A DNA stretch of 41,108 nucleotides, taken from SZAS-103 sp964640525 (lineage in GTDB: Bacteria > Pseudomonadota > Gammaproteobacteria > Xanthomonadales > Xanthomonadaceae). The notes beneath the pieces were generated by a model. That model was not told the DNA's origin, made no database searches, and worked only from the letters and a program-made list of their open reading frames with translations. The translations under genes and the position numbers were made by a program. Positions 7,967 to 16,581 of the stretch are shown one piece after another; the stretch's first letter is position 1; each line of letters opens with the position of its first letter. The stretch is from positions 1-41,108 of the forward strand of contig CAZXGS010000025.1 in NCBI GenBank assembly GCA_964640525.1, in the 5' to 3' direction.

Positions 7967-8299
7967 TCACGCCGCGTGGGTGGTGAAACTTTCCCCGCAG
8001 CCGCAGGCGTCGGTGGCGTTGGGGTTGTCGAAGGTGAACTGCGCGTTCAAACCCTGACGGACGAAATCGATGCGGGTGCCATCGACCAGCGGCAGGCTTT
8101 CGGCAGCCACCAGCACACGCACGCCGTCGACCTCCAGCACCGCGTCGCCGTTGCCCACGGCATCGGCCAGATCGACCACGTAACCCCAACCCGAACAGCC
8201 GCTGCGGCGCACGCCGAAGCGCAGGCCGACCTTGTCCGGGTGGGTGGCGAGGAATTGACGCACGCGCTCGAGCGCGGCGGGCGTGAAGGAAATGCTCAT
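7967..8299 (-). CDS. A-type iron-sulfur carrier (IscA/ErpA/SufA family)
   Basis: A 110-residue protein that delivers iron-sulfur clusters to target enzymes. It begins MSISFTPAALERVRQFLA at ATG 8299. The three family cysteines are present: one in RRSGCSGWGY and two in CGCGESF near the C-terminus. It stands alone, without isc or suf genes, as ErpA-like carriers usually do; which of the three paralogues it is cannot be settled here. A perfect TATAAT lies only six bases before the start codon, which suggests a leaderless transcript. Confidence 0.9.
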   Translation of the reverse strand: MSISFTPAALERVRQFLATHPDKVGLRFGVRRSGCSGWGYVVDLADAVGNGDAVLEVDGVRVLVAAESLPLVDGTRIDFVRQGLNAQFTFDNPNATDACGCGESFTTHAA

Positions 8300-8305
8300 G
8301 CGCCG

Positions 8306-8311
8306 ATTATA
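8306..8311 (-). promoter_or_regulatory. -10 element giving a probably leaderless mRNA for the Fe-S carrier
   Basis: The minus strand reads TATAAT, then six bases, then ATG (8299). A transcript begun the usual 6-7 bases after the -10 box would start at the AUG itself. The -35 region is poor, so this rests mainly on the perfect -10 hexamer and its position. Confidence 0.5.
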
Positions 8312-8406
8312 CGCGTTCGCCTTGCCGGATCCGGGTGGGCGACGGGCGTGATGGATCCAGCCCGGCAAAAGTATCCGTCCTCGACGAGGAAACCTCGGCT
8401 ACCGCT

Positions 8407-8495
8407 CGTCATCCCGGCGCAAGCCGGGATCCATTTCCGGCATTTTTCAGCGGCCCACCAAAGCCAATGGAATTCAGGCCTGCGTCGGGATGACG
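8407..8495. repeat. Composite REP-type palindrome between the Fe-S carrier and asnS
   Basis: The outer arms CGTCATCCCG (8407-8416) and CGGGATGACG (8486-8495) are perfect inverted repeats, and the left half contains its own palindrome ATCCCGGC/GCCGGGAT around GCAA (8411-8430). Translated, it gives the PAQAGIH-type peptide often seen in spurious ORFs over such repeats. It takes up most of the 329-base gap between the two genes. A half copy of the same family, inverted, is at 35226-35252. Confidence 0.75.
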
Positions 8496-8628
8496 GCATG
8501 GGCGCAGCGCACCCGGAATGACACGGCGAGGTCCGGGCACCTCCATTCGATCGACGTGGCACTGCCCTGCTCCGCTATCATGTGCGGCTCGACCGCACGC
8601 GGGTGCGGATTCTCCGATAGAGGCGAGC

Positions 8629-10041
<1,413 letters not shown>

Positions 10042-10054
10042 GCCGGGTTGCACG

Positions 10055-10375
10055 ATGGACTATTCGATGGCGCTCACGTTTTCGCTGCTCGGCGTTGCGA
10101 TCGTGATGACAGGCGCGACGGCTTTCGTGTTCTTCTGGCCGATGACCGTGGTGCATCTTCGCGACCGGCATCCACAGATTCACGCAAGGATGGGCGGCGT
10201 GGGGATGATGGCCGCATCGACCCTGTGGTGGCTGTTGGCCGGCCGCTTCCATGACCTGCACGACCCCGGCGTGGATGGCCTTGCCACGCCCGCGCGACTG
10301 GCGTTGTTCGGCACGCTGCTGGGGCTTGCCTCGGCAGCGGGGTTCGGCTTGGTGGCGTGGGTGATCAAGCCTTGA
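10055..10375 (+). CDS. Small three-helix membrane protein, unknown function
   Basis: A 106-residue protein starting at ATG 10055, 13 bases after the asnS stop codon, so probably cotranscribed with it. Three hydrophobic stretches are visible at about residues 5-27, 47-63 and 81-104, with a short histidine-containing loop (VVHLRDRHPQIHARMGG) between the first two. I do not recognise the family. The reading frame is supported by codon position GC and by its tight link to asnS; function cannot be assigned. Confidence 0.65.
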   Translation: MDYSMALTFSLLGVAIVMTGATAFVFFWPMTVVHLRDRHPQIHARMGGVGMMAASTLWWLLAGRFHDLHDPGVDGLATPARLALFGTLLGLASAAGFGLVAWVIKP

Positions 10376-10589
10376 GGGTGTGATTGGGTTGTCGCTGGTC
10401 GCGGAGGGATGTTTCCACGGCACGGGCAACGCATCCACGGTCCTCCGCTGTGCCTGTGACACAGGGGGCGAGCGAACCGCCGCGCACTGAATGACTTTGT
10501 TCGACGCGAGGCTGTCGCAAGTCTCGTTCCTGGTGCGCTGGACGGGTCATTCAGTCGCGATGCGCATGTCGCGAAATCCGTTCTCAAGG

Positions 10590-10861
10590 AAATCCGTTCG
10601 TGGTGAGCTTGTCGAACCACGCCGTTCGCGAGAACCGGCGCTCCCTTCGACAGCCTCTGGGCGAACGGTTTCAAGGAAATCCGTTCGTGGTGAACTTGTC
10701 GAACCACGCCGTTCGCGAGAACCGGGGTGCCCTTCGACAGGCTCAGGGCGAACGGTTTCAAGGAAATCCGTTCGTGGTGAACTTGTCGATCCACGCCGTT
10801 CGCGAGAACCGGGGTGCCCTTTGACAGGCTCAGGGCGAACGGTTTCAAGGAAATCCGTTCG
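10590..10861. repeat. Tandem array of 87-bp REP-containing units, three copies plus a partial fourth
   Basis: Units begin at 10590, 10677 and 10764, spaced exactly 87 bases, with a partial unit from 10851. Each unit carries two palindromic REP modules: CGTGGTGAACTTGTCGAACC and CCCTTCGACAGGCTCAGGGC. Units 2 and 3 differ at very few positions; unit 1 has diverged more. A degenerate module is also present near 11046-11078. The array fills the gap 10376-11101, in which I see no gene; ORFs over it encode the repeated junk peptide RGELVEPR in several frames. Confidence 0.9.
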
Positions 10862-11101
10862 CCCCAAGCCGGACAGCAAGCCCGTTCGCGGCGGCCCGCC
10901 CTTCCCCGAGCCTGCCGAATGCGATCGCGTCGTTCGCCGAGTCCAGTCCAGTTCCAAGCGTGATCGCACTGAGGCTTGTGAGAGAATCCCGTCGGTGACG
11001 CGCAGGCTCACATCGAGCCGCCAGATCGTCGCGCTCATGACGAGCCAAGCCCCTGAGCCTGTCGAAGCAAACCACGCGCAACTGCCTCCGGAAGCCCTCC
11101 G

Positions 11102-11440
11102 ATGACCCACTTCGACAACCCCGACGAAGCCCACGCCTCCGAGCAGTGGTGGCTGGCCACGGTAGGCAATCTGCTGGTGTGGGCGCGCTTGCGCGTGCGC
11201 GAGAGTGGCATCGCCGAGATCCTCGACAGCGACGGTCGCCGCGATGTCTACGACAGCGAGGATTCGGCGCAGGCCGCCTTGCTCGACGCCGACTTCCGTG
11301 CCTGGGATGGCCTGGACGGCGACGACGCCGACCAGATGGGCTTCGATCTCGACGACATCAGCCCGCCGGACGGCATCGACGGGGCGGACGGGGACGAACT
11401 GCGCGAGTTGATGTGCCTGCGCTTGCGGCCGCGACAGTAA
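11102..11440 (+). CDS. Small acidic protein, unknown function
   Basis: A 112-residue protein starting at ATG 11102. The first half is globular-looking (ASEQWWLATVGNLLVWARLR, then AEILDSDGRRDVYDSEDSA), and the second half is very rich in aspartate (DGLDGDDADQMGFDLDDISP). No signal peptide, membrane segment or catalytic motif is visible. It is followed after 11 bases by the PaiB-like gene, whose Shine-Dalgarno overlaps its stop codon, so the two are probably cotranscribed. I do not recognise a named family. Confidence 0.7.
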   Translation: MTHFDNPDEAHASEQWWLATVGNLLVWARLRVRESGIAEILDSDGRRDVYDSEDSAQAALLDADFRAWDGLDGDDADQMGFDLDDISPPDGIDGADGDELRELMCLRLRPRQ

Positions 11441-11451
11441 GGAGGCGATGC

Positions 11452-12120
11452 GTGTACGCGCCGTCGTATTTCCGCGAAACCGACCTGACCGAACTCGACC
11501 GGCTGGTTGCATGCAATCCGTTCGCCACCCTCATCACGTTACGCGATGGCACGCCGGTGGCGACCCACCTGCCGGTGTTGTACGCGCGCGCTGGCGGGCA
11601 GGTCGTGTTCCGCGGCCACTGGGCGCGCCCGAATCCGCAGTGGCACGACGCCAGCCAAGCGCTCCTGATCGTGCACGGCCCGCATGCCTACGTGTCGCCT
11701 ACGTGGTACCCGGACAAAGAAGCCGCAGCCCGCGTGCCGACGTGGAACTACGCGGCAGCGCATATCACCGGGGCCCTTGAAATCATCGACGACCTGCAAG
11801 CGCTCGCAGGCATCGTGTCCGCACTCAGCGACCAACATGAAACCCTCAACGGCAGCGATTGGCGCTTCGAACCTGAGCGCGCAGACCACCGCGTCCAGCT
11901 CAAGGGCATCGTCGGTTTCCGGCTCGAAGCCTCGCGCATCGAGCTGAAGTTCAAGCTCAATCAGAACCACCCCGTGGCCAATCGCCACGCCGTCGCCGAT
12001 GCGCTCGCGAAAAAGCCGGACGACGCCTCGCGCGCAGTCGCCGATCTCATGCGCAGGCGCCGGTCGCCGCCGATGCTGCCCGAGGACACCCAACCCACCG
12101 ACCCGGCCACGGAGCCCTGA
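11452..12120 (+). CDS. PaiB-type FMN-binding protein
   Basis: A 222-residue protein of the FMN-binding split-barrel superfamily, PaiB group, often annotated as a negative transcriptional regulator though an enzymatic role is as likely. The N-terminus YAPSYFRETDL and the sequence VHGPHAYVSPTWY followed by VPTWNY are characteristic, and KLNQNHP near the C-terminus is also typical. I chose GTG 11452 because AAGGAGG lies six bases before it; the in-frame open region upstream overlaps the preceding gene. Its stop codon abuts the next gene directly, so it belongs to the same transcript as the SDR. Whether it regulates the kynurenine genes that follow is untested. Confidence 0.85.
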   Translation: MYAPSYFRETDLTELDRLVACNPFATLITLRDGTPVATHLPVLYARAGGQVVFRGHWARPNPQWHDASQALLIVHGPHAYVSPTWYPDKEAAARVPTWNYAAAHITGALEIIDDLQALAGIVSALSDQHETLNGSDWRFEPERADHRVQLKGIVGFRLEASRIELKFKLNQNHPVANRHAVADALAKKPDDASRAVADLMRRRRSPPMLPEDTQPTDPATEP

Positions 12121-12909
12121 ATGGATCTGAACCTCAACGGCAAGCACGCCCTCGTCGGCGGCGCCTCGCAGGGCATCGGCCTGGCATCGGCCGTCGAACT
12201 GGCGCGACTTGGCGCCGACGTCACCCTGCTCGCGCGCCGCGCCGACCTGCTGGAGCAACTCGCCACGCAACTGCCACGCACGCACGACGCGCAGCGCCAC
12301 GGCTGGATCGCGGCCGACGTGGGCGACACCGCCGGCCTGCGCGCGAAGGTCGACGGAATCGTCGCCACGTCCGCCGTGGCGGTGCTCGTCAACAATAGCG
12401 GCGGCCCGCCCCCGGGTACCGTGCGCGGCGCCGGCGAGGACGCCTTCCTGGCCGCCTTCCGCGCCCACCTGCTCGCCAACCAGACGCTGGCCGAGGCGGT
12501 GATCCCCGGCATGATCTCGAGTGGCTACGGCCGCATCGTCAACGTCATTTCGACCTCGGTGAAGGAACCCATCCCCGGCATCGGCGTGTCCAACGTCACC
12601 CGCGGCGCGGTTGCCAACTGGGCCAAGACGCTGGCCCGCGAACTGGCGCCGCACGGCATCACCGTCAACAACGTGCTGCCCGGCTCGACCCGCACCCCGC
12701 GGATCGAGCAGATCATCGGCGCCCGCGCCAGCAAGACCGGCGCCAGCGTCGACGCGGTCGCCGCCGAGATGGAAGCGGAAGTGCCGATGGCCCGCTTCGC
12801 CGACCCGGCCGAGATCGCCGCGGCCGTGGCGTTCCTCGCCTCCCCGGCCGCGTCCTACATCACCGGCATCAACCTGCCGGTGGACGGCGGCCGCACGCGC
12901 TCGCTGTGA
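12121..12909 (+). CDS. Short-chain dehydrogenase/reductase with a degenerate YxxxK motif
   Basis: A 262-residue Rossmann protein. The cofactor loop is GGASQGIG (residues 13-20) and the NNAG-like motif reads NNSG. The C-terminus NLPVDGGRTRSL fits the FabG-like classical SDRs. Where the catalytic Tyr-x-x-x-Lys should be, aligning on the following KTLA, the sequence reads SNVTR: serine replaces tyrosine and arginine replaces lysine. A subgroup of FabG-like SDRs has this form. The ATG follows the PaiB stop immediately. It lies 113 bases before the semialdehyde dehydrogenase, at the head of the kynurenine-degradation genes, so it may act in that pathway, but substrate and activity are unknown. Confidence 0.85.
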   Translation: MDLNLNGKHALVGGASQGIGLASAVELARLGADVTLLARRADLLEQLATQLPRTHDAQRHGWIAADVGDTAGLRAKVDGIVATSAVAVLVNNSGGPPPGTVRGAGEDAFLAAFRAHLLANQTLAEAVIPGMISSGYGRIVNVISTSVKEPIPGIGVSNVTRGAVANWAKTLARELAPHGITVNNVLPGSTRTPRIEQIIGARASKTGASVDAVAAEMEAEVPMARFADPAEIAAAVAFLASPAASYITGINLPVDGGRTRSL

Positions 12910-13022
12910 ACCTCCTGCCTTGCCTTCTCCCGGAGGGAGCTGGGAAACCACGCCCGTCGCAAGCCTTCCCGCCCCATCGCTTCCACGTTCCTCCATCCCA
13001 GCCGAGCCGGTAAGCTGACCGC

Positions 13023-14498
13023 ATGAATCCGCTGCCGCTATTGACCCAGTTGATCGGAGGCCAGGCATCCGCTTGCACCGACGCGCAGACGCTGCCGGTA
13101 TTCGACCCGGCCAACGGCGAGCCGTTCGCCCTGTGCCCGCTCGGCAGTGCCGACGACGTCGATGCCGCCGTGGCCGCCGCAAGCGCGGCGTTCCCGGCGT
13201 GGTCGAATCTTTCCAGCGAGATGCGTTCGCAGTGGCTGCATCGCCTCGCCGACGCGCTGGAAGCACGGCTGGAGGACTTCGCCCAGGCCGAATCGCGTGA
13301 CGGCGGCAAGCCGCTCAAGCTCGCCCGCGCCGTGGAAATCCCGCGCGCGGTGGCGAACCTGCGCTTCTTCGCCGCCGCCGCGGTGCAGTTCGCCAGCGAA
13401 TCCCACCACGGCCAGGCCGGGCTGAATTACACCCTGCGCGCGCCGCTGGGCGTGGTCGGCTGCATCAGCCCGTGGAACCTGCCGCTGTACCTGTTCACCT
13501 GGAAGGTCGCCCCGGCGCTGGCGACCGGCAACTGTGTCGTCGCCAAGCCTTCCGAGGTCACGCCGATGACGGCGTGGATGCTGGGCGAACTGGCACGGGA
13601 AATCGGTTTTCCCGCCGGCGTGCTCAACGTCGTCCAAGGGCTCGGCACCACCGTCGGCAAGGCGCTGGTCGAACACCCGCAGGTCAAGGCGATCAGCTTC
13701 ACCGGCAGTACCGCGGTCGGCCGCCAGATCGCCGCCCACTGCGGCCCGGCCCTGAAGAAGACCTCACTGGAGCTTGGCGGCAAGAACGCCACCGTGGTGT
13801 TCGCCGATGCCTTCGAGGACGCCGCGCAGCGCGAGCGTCTGCTGGACACGGTGGTGCGTGCGGCGTTCCAGAACAGCGGCCAGATCTGCCTGTGCGGCTC
13901 GCGGATCCTGATCGAGCGCAGGGTGTACGAGCCGTTCCGCGATGCTTTCCTCGCGCGCGTGGGTGCGCTGCGTTGCGGCGACCCGAGCGACCCGGCCACC
14001 GACCTCGGACCGCTGGTCTCCAGCGCCCACCGCGACAAGGTGTTGGCCTGCATCGCCATCGCCCGCGACGAGGGCGGCCAGGTGCTGTGTGGCGGCGAGG
14101 CGCTGGCGCTGGAAGGCCGCTGCGCGGGTGGCTGGTTCGTCGCACCGACCGTGATCGACGGCCTGGGACCCGACTGCCGGACCAACACCGAGGAAATCTT
14201 CGGCCCGGTGGTCACCCTGCAGCCCTTCGACGACGCGGCGCACGCGCTGGCGCTGGCCAACGCCACGCCTTACGGCCTGTCGGCCAGCGTGTGGACGCAA
14301 CGACTCGACCGCGCCCATCGCCTCGCCACCGGACTGCATTGCGGCATCGTCTGGATCAACACCTGGCTGATGCGCGACCTGCGCACGCCCTTCGGCGGCA
14401 CCGGCCAGTCGGGCCTGGGCCGCGAGGGCGGACTGGAAGCGATGCGCTTTTTCACCGAGCCGAAGAACGTGTGCATCGATGTGCGCCCTCGATTCTGA
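13023..14498 (+). CDS. 2-aminomuconic 6-semialdehyde dehydrogenase (ALDH superfamily)
   Basis: A 491-residue NAD-dependent aldehyde dehydrogenase. Context and the hydroxymuconic-semialdehyde-dehydrogenase-like character point to oxidation of 2-aminomuconic semialdehyde, the product of the ACMS decarboxylase downstream, to 2-aminomuconate. Visible motifs are FTGSTAVGRQIA (cofactor turn), LELGGKN with the general-base glutamate, and QICLCGSR with the catalytic cysteine (Cys289 by position). NCVVAKPSE is the Rossmann lysine motif. The C-terminal FGGTGQSGLGREGG is also standard. ATG 13023; a hydroxymuconic semialdehyde substrate cannot be excluded from sequence alone. Confidence 0.85.
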   Translation: MNPLPLLTQLIGGQASACTDAQTLPVFDPANGEPFALCPLGSADDVDAAVAAASAAFPAWSNLSSEMRSQWLHRLADALEARLEDFAQAESRDGGKPLKLARAVEIPRAVANLRFFAAAAVQFASESHHGQAGLNYTLRAPLGVVGCISPWNLPLYLFTWKVAPALATGNCVVAKPSEVTPMTAWMLGELAREIGFPAGVLNVVQGLGTTVGKALVEHPQVKAISFTGSTAVGRQIAAHCGPALKKTSLELGGKNATVVFADAFEDAAQRERLLDTVVRAAFQNSGQICLCGSRILIERRVYEPFRDAFLARVGALRCGDPSDPATDLGPLVSSAHRDKVLACIAIARDEGGQVLCGGEALALEGRCAGGWFVAPTVIDGLGPDCRTNTEEIFGPVVTLQPFDDAAHALALANATPYGLSASVWTQRLDRAHRLATGLHCGIVWINTWLMRDLRTPFGGTGQSGLGREGGLEAMRFFTEPKNVCIDVRPRF

Positions 14499-14710
14499 CG
14501 CACCCGCGCGATGACCGGATCAACCACACCACCGTCGCCCCTGCACACGCAGGGACCCAGCGACTTGAAACCTGGCGGGCATACCCACCTGCCGCCATCG
14601 CGAACGGCTGCCGGTGAACGGCCCGACACGCTGCACCCGTCCATCCGGTCATCGATTCCCGCCTTCCGACCCACCTCGACGAATCCACACCCATCCGACG
14701 GAGCCCCGCG

Positions 14711-15394
14711 ATGAGCCTGCTGCAACACCTGCTGGAAAAGAACCGCCGCTGGGCCGCCGGCGTGGAGCGCGACGACCCCGGCTTCTTCGCCGGCCTGGCC
14801 GCGCAGCAGGCACCCGATTACCTGTGGATCGGCTGCTCGGATTCGCGGGTGCCGGCCAACCAGATCACCGGGCTGGCACCGGGCGAGGTGTTCGTCCACC
14901 GCAACGTCGCCAACGTGGTCGCCCACGGCGATCTCAACTGCCTGTCCACCGTGCAGTTCGCGGTGGACGTGCTCAAGGTCGAGCACATCATCGTCTGCGG
15001 CCACTATGGCTGCGGCGGTGTGCAGGCCACCTTGCAGGGCCTGCGGCTGGGTCTGGTGGACAACTGGCTGCACCATGTCCGCGATGTCATGCAGCGCCAC
15101 CACGCCCTGCTCGCACCGCTGGACGATGCCGCGCGCAGCGACCGCCTGTGCGAGTTCAACGTGATCGCCCAGGCCCTCAACGTCTGCCAGTCCACCGTCG
15201 TCCAGGATGCCTGGCAGCGCGGCCAGTCCTTGCAGGTCCACAGCTGCATCTACGGCCTGAACGACGGCCACTTGCGCGAACTGGGCTTCAGCGTCGCGGG
15301 CCCGGATGCATTGGCCGAGACCTACGAAGCGGCGATCCATGCGCGCCTCGCCGTCGGCGCAACCGCCCGGCCGACCGCGGAGGCCGTCCGATGA
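14711..15394 (+). CDS. Beta-class carbonic anhydrase
   Basis: A 227-residue cytoplasmic zinc enzyme that interconverts CO2 and bicarbonate. The zinc ligands are all present: Cys42 and Asp44 in CSDSRV, His98 and Cys101 in HYGCGGV. The start ATG 14711 has GGAG at a good distance. The stop codon overlaps the start of the RidA-type gene by ATGA, so it is translationally coupled into the kynurenine gene cluster. The ACMS decarboxylase two genes downstream releases CO2, and 2-aminomuconate breakdown releases more later; handling this CO2 is a reasonable but unproven reason for its presence. Confidence 0.93.
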   Translation: MSLLQHLLEKNRRWAAGVERDDPGFFAGLAAQQAPDYLWIGCSDSRVPANQITGLAPGEVFVHRNVANVVAHGDLNCLSTVQFAVDVLKVEHIIVCGHYGCGGVQATLQGLRLGLVDNWLHHVRDVMQRHHALLAPLDDAARSDRLCEFNVIAQALNVCQSTVVQDAWQRGQSLQVHSCIYGLNDGHLRELGFSVAGPDALAETYEAAIHARLAVGATARPTAEAVR

Positions 15395-15879
15395 ACACCT
15401 CCATCCACGCCGCCGCCGCGCCGAAGGCGGTGGGCGCCTACCCGCACGCGCGGCGGGTCGGCGAGTTGCTGTTCCTGTCCGGCATCGGCCCGCGCGACGC
15501 CAAGGACGATACGATTCCCGGCAACCACTACTTCGCCGACGGTCGCCTGCGCGAGTACGACATCACCGCCCAGTGCCATTCGGTGTTCGCCAACGTGCGC
15601 GCGGTGCTGGAAGCCTGCGGCGCGCGCTGGGACGATCTGGTCGACGTGACCGTGTTCCTCACCGACATGGCCCGCGACTTCAGGGCGTACAACGCGGTGT
15701 GGGCCGAATACTTCCCCGACCCGTCGCGCGCGCCGTGCCGCACGACCTTGGGCATCACCGCCTTGCCGACCCCGATCGCGATCGAACTCAAATGCGTGGC
15801 GAACCTTGCAAGCGCCGCCTCGACGCCATCCCCTCCCCCTCCTGCGGGGGAGGGTCAGCGCGGGAGTCGGCCTGCGTAG
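15391..15879 (+). CDS. RidA/YjgF-family deaminase, probable 2-aminomuconate deaminase
   Basis: A 162-residue member of the RidA family. Its place between the semialdehyde dehydrogenase and 3-hydroxyanthranilate dioxygenase suggests hydrolysis of the enamine of 2-aminomuconate. The family signature is visible: VGELLFLSGIGP, then WDDLVDVTVFLTDM, then CRTTLGITALP with the substrate-binding arginine. ATG 15391 overlaps the carbonic anhydrase stop. The last ~20 residues (from about TPSPPPPAGEGQ) are encoded by a palindromic genomic repeat and lie beyond the normal fold, so the C-terminus looks overwritten by repeat insertion. Enzymatic specificity is inferred from context. Confidence 0.85.
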   Translation: MNTSIHAAAAPKAVGAYPHARRVGELLFLSGIGPRDAKDDTIPGNHYFADGRLREYDITAQCHSVFANVRAVLEACGARWDDLVDVTVFLTDMARDFRAYNAVWAEYFPDPSRAPCRTTLGITALPTPIAIELKCVANLASAASTPSPPPPAGEGQRGSRPA

Positions 15880-15938
15880 CCAATCCAGCGCCTTCCCTCA
15901 TCCGGCGCTTCGCGCCACCTTCTCCAGGAGGGAGAAGG
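15831..15938. repeat. Cluster of three palindromes at the end of the RidA-type gene
   Basis: Perfect stems are CCCTCCCCC/GGGGGAGGG (15831-15854), GGCGC/GCGCC (15904-15916) and CCTTCTCC/GGAGAAGG (15918-15938). The first is inside the coding frame of the RidA-type gene and the others are in the 106-base gap before the dioxygenase gene. They have no T-run, so they are more likely dispersed repeats than terminators; they may still stabilise or process the mRNA. Confidence 0.7.
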
Positions 15939-15985
15939 GGACCACCGCAGCACCCCGCTTCGCTTCACCTTTGCCCGAGACCGCC

Positions 15986-16522
15986 ATGCTCACCCCCGCC
16001 TTCAATTTCCAGCGCTGGATCGAAGACCACCGCCCCTTGCTCGTCCCGCCGGTCGGCAACAAGTGCATCGTCGATGGCGATTTCATCGTGATGGTGGTCG
16101 GCGGCCCCAACGAGCGCACCGATTACCACCTCGACGAAGGCCCGGAGTTCTTCTACCAAATCGAAGGCGAGATGGTCCTGCGCATCCAGGAAGACGGCCG
16201 CGTCCGCGACATCCCGATCAAGTCCGGCGAGATCTTCTACCTGCCCCCGCGGGTGCCGCATTCCCCGCAACGATCAGCCAACAGCATCGGCCTGGTGATC
16301 GAACGCAAACGGCTGCCGCACGAACTCGACGGCCTGCAGTGGTATTGCCAGACCTGCAATCGCAAGATCTTCGAAGAACTGTTCACCCTGCGCAGCGTCG
16401 AGCAGGACTTCCCGCCGGTGTTCGAGCGCTTCTACCGCAGCAACGAGCACCGCACCTGCAAGGCCTGCGGCGCGCTGCACCCGCGGCCGGCTCGGTTCGA
16501 GGAACACCACCACCCGGACTGA
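15986..16522 (+). CDS. nbaC: 3-hydroxyanthranilate 3,4-dioxygenase
   Basis: A 178-residue non-haem Fe(II) cupin that opens the ring of 3-hydroxyanthranilate to 2-amino-3-carboxymuconate semialdehyde. The metal ligands are His48 and Glu54 in YHLDEGPEFF and His92 in PPRVPHSPQR. Arg44 matches the substrate arginine. The C-terminal rubredoxin-like site of the bacterial enzyme is intact (CQTC and CKAC). I chose ATG 15986 (MLTPAFNFQRWIEDH); the open frame upstream belongs to the repeat region. Its product can cyclise to quinolinate or feed the decarboxylase in the next gene. Confidence 0.96.
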   Translation: MLTPAFNFQRWIEDHRPLLVPPVGNKCIVDGDFIVMVVGGPNERTDYHLDEGPEFFYQIEGEMVLRIQEDGRVRDIPIKSGEIFYLPPRVPHSPQRSANSIGLVIERKRLPHELDGLQWYCQTCNRKIFEELFTLRSVEQDFPPVFERFYRSNEHRTCKACGALHPRPARFEEHHHPD

Positions 16523-16569
16523 GGGTACCCGAAGGACCCTGACGCCAAACCGGCACGGGCTCGCTCCGG

Positions 16570-16575
16570 TAGAAT
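16570..16575 (+). promoter_or_regulatory. -10 element giving a probably leaderless mRNA for the ACMS decarboxylase
   Basis: TAGAAT is followed by six bases and then ATG 16582, so a transcript would begin at or next to the start codon. No Shine-Dalgarno is present in that gap. No good -35 hexamer is visible. If real, the decarboxylase and downstream kynU would be separately expressed from the upstream genes. Confidence 0.45.
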
Positions 16576-16581
16576 CGGCCC

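Noticed and set aside
10590..10861. Possible CRISPR array
   Set aside because: The units are head-to-tail with no unique spacers, 87 bases is far too long for a CRISPR repeat, and no cas genes are nearby.
10491..11105. Overlapping ORFs in several frames with repeated RGELVEPRRSREP-like peptides
   Set aside because: They are translations of the 87-bp REP array; the same peptide recurs in different frames and on both strands.
15831..15938. Terminator between the RidA-type gene and the dioxygenase gene
   Set aside because: The stems are strong but no T-run follows any of them, and the first lies inside the coding frame.
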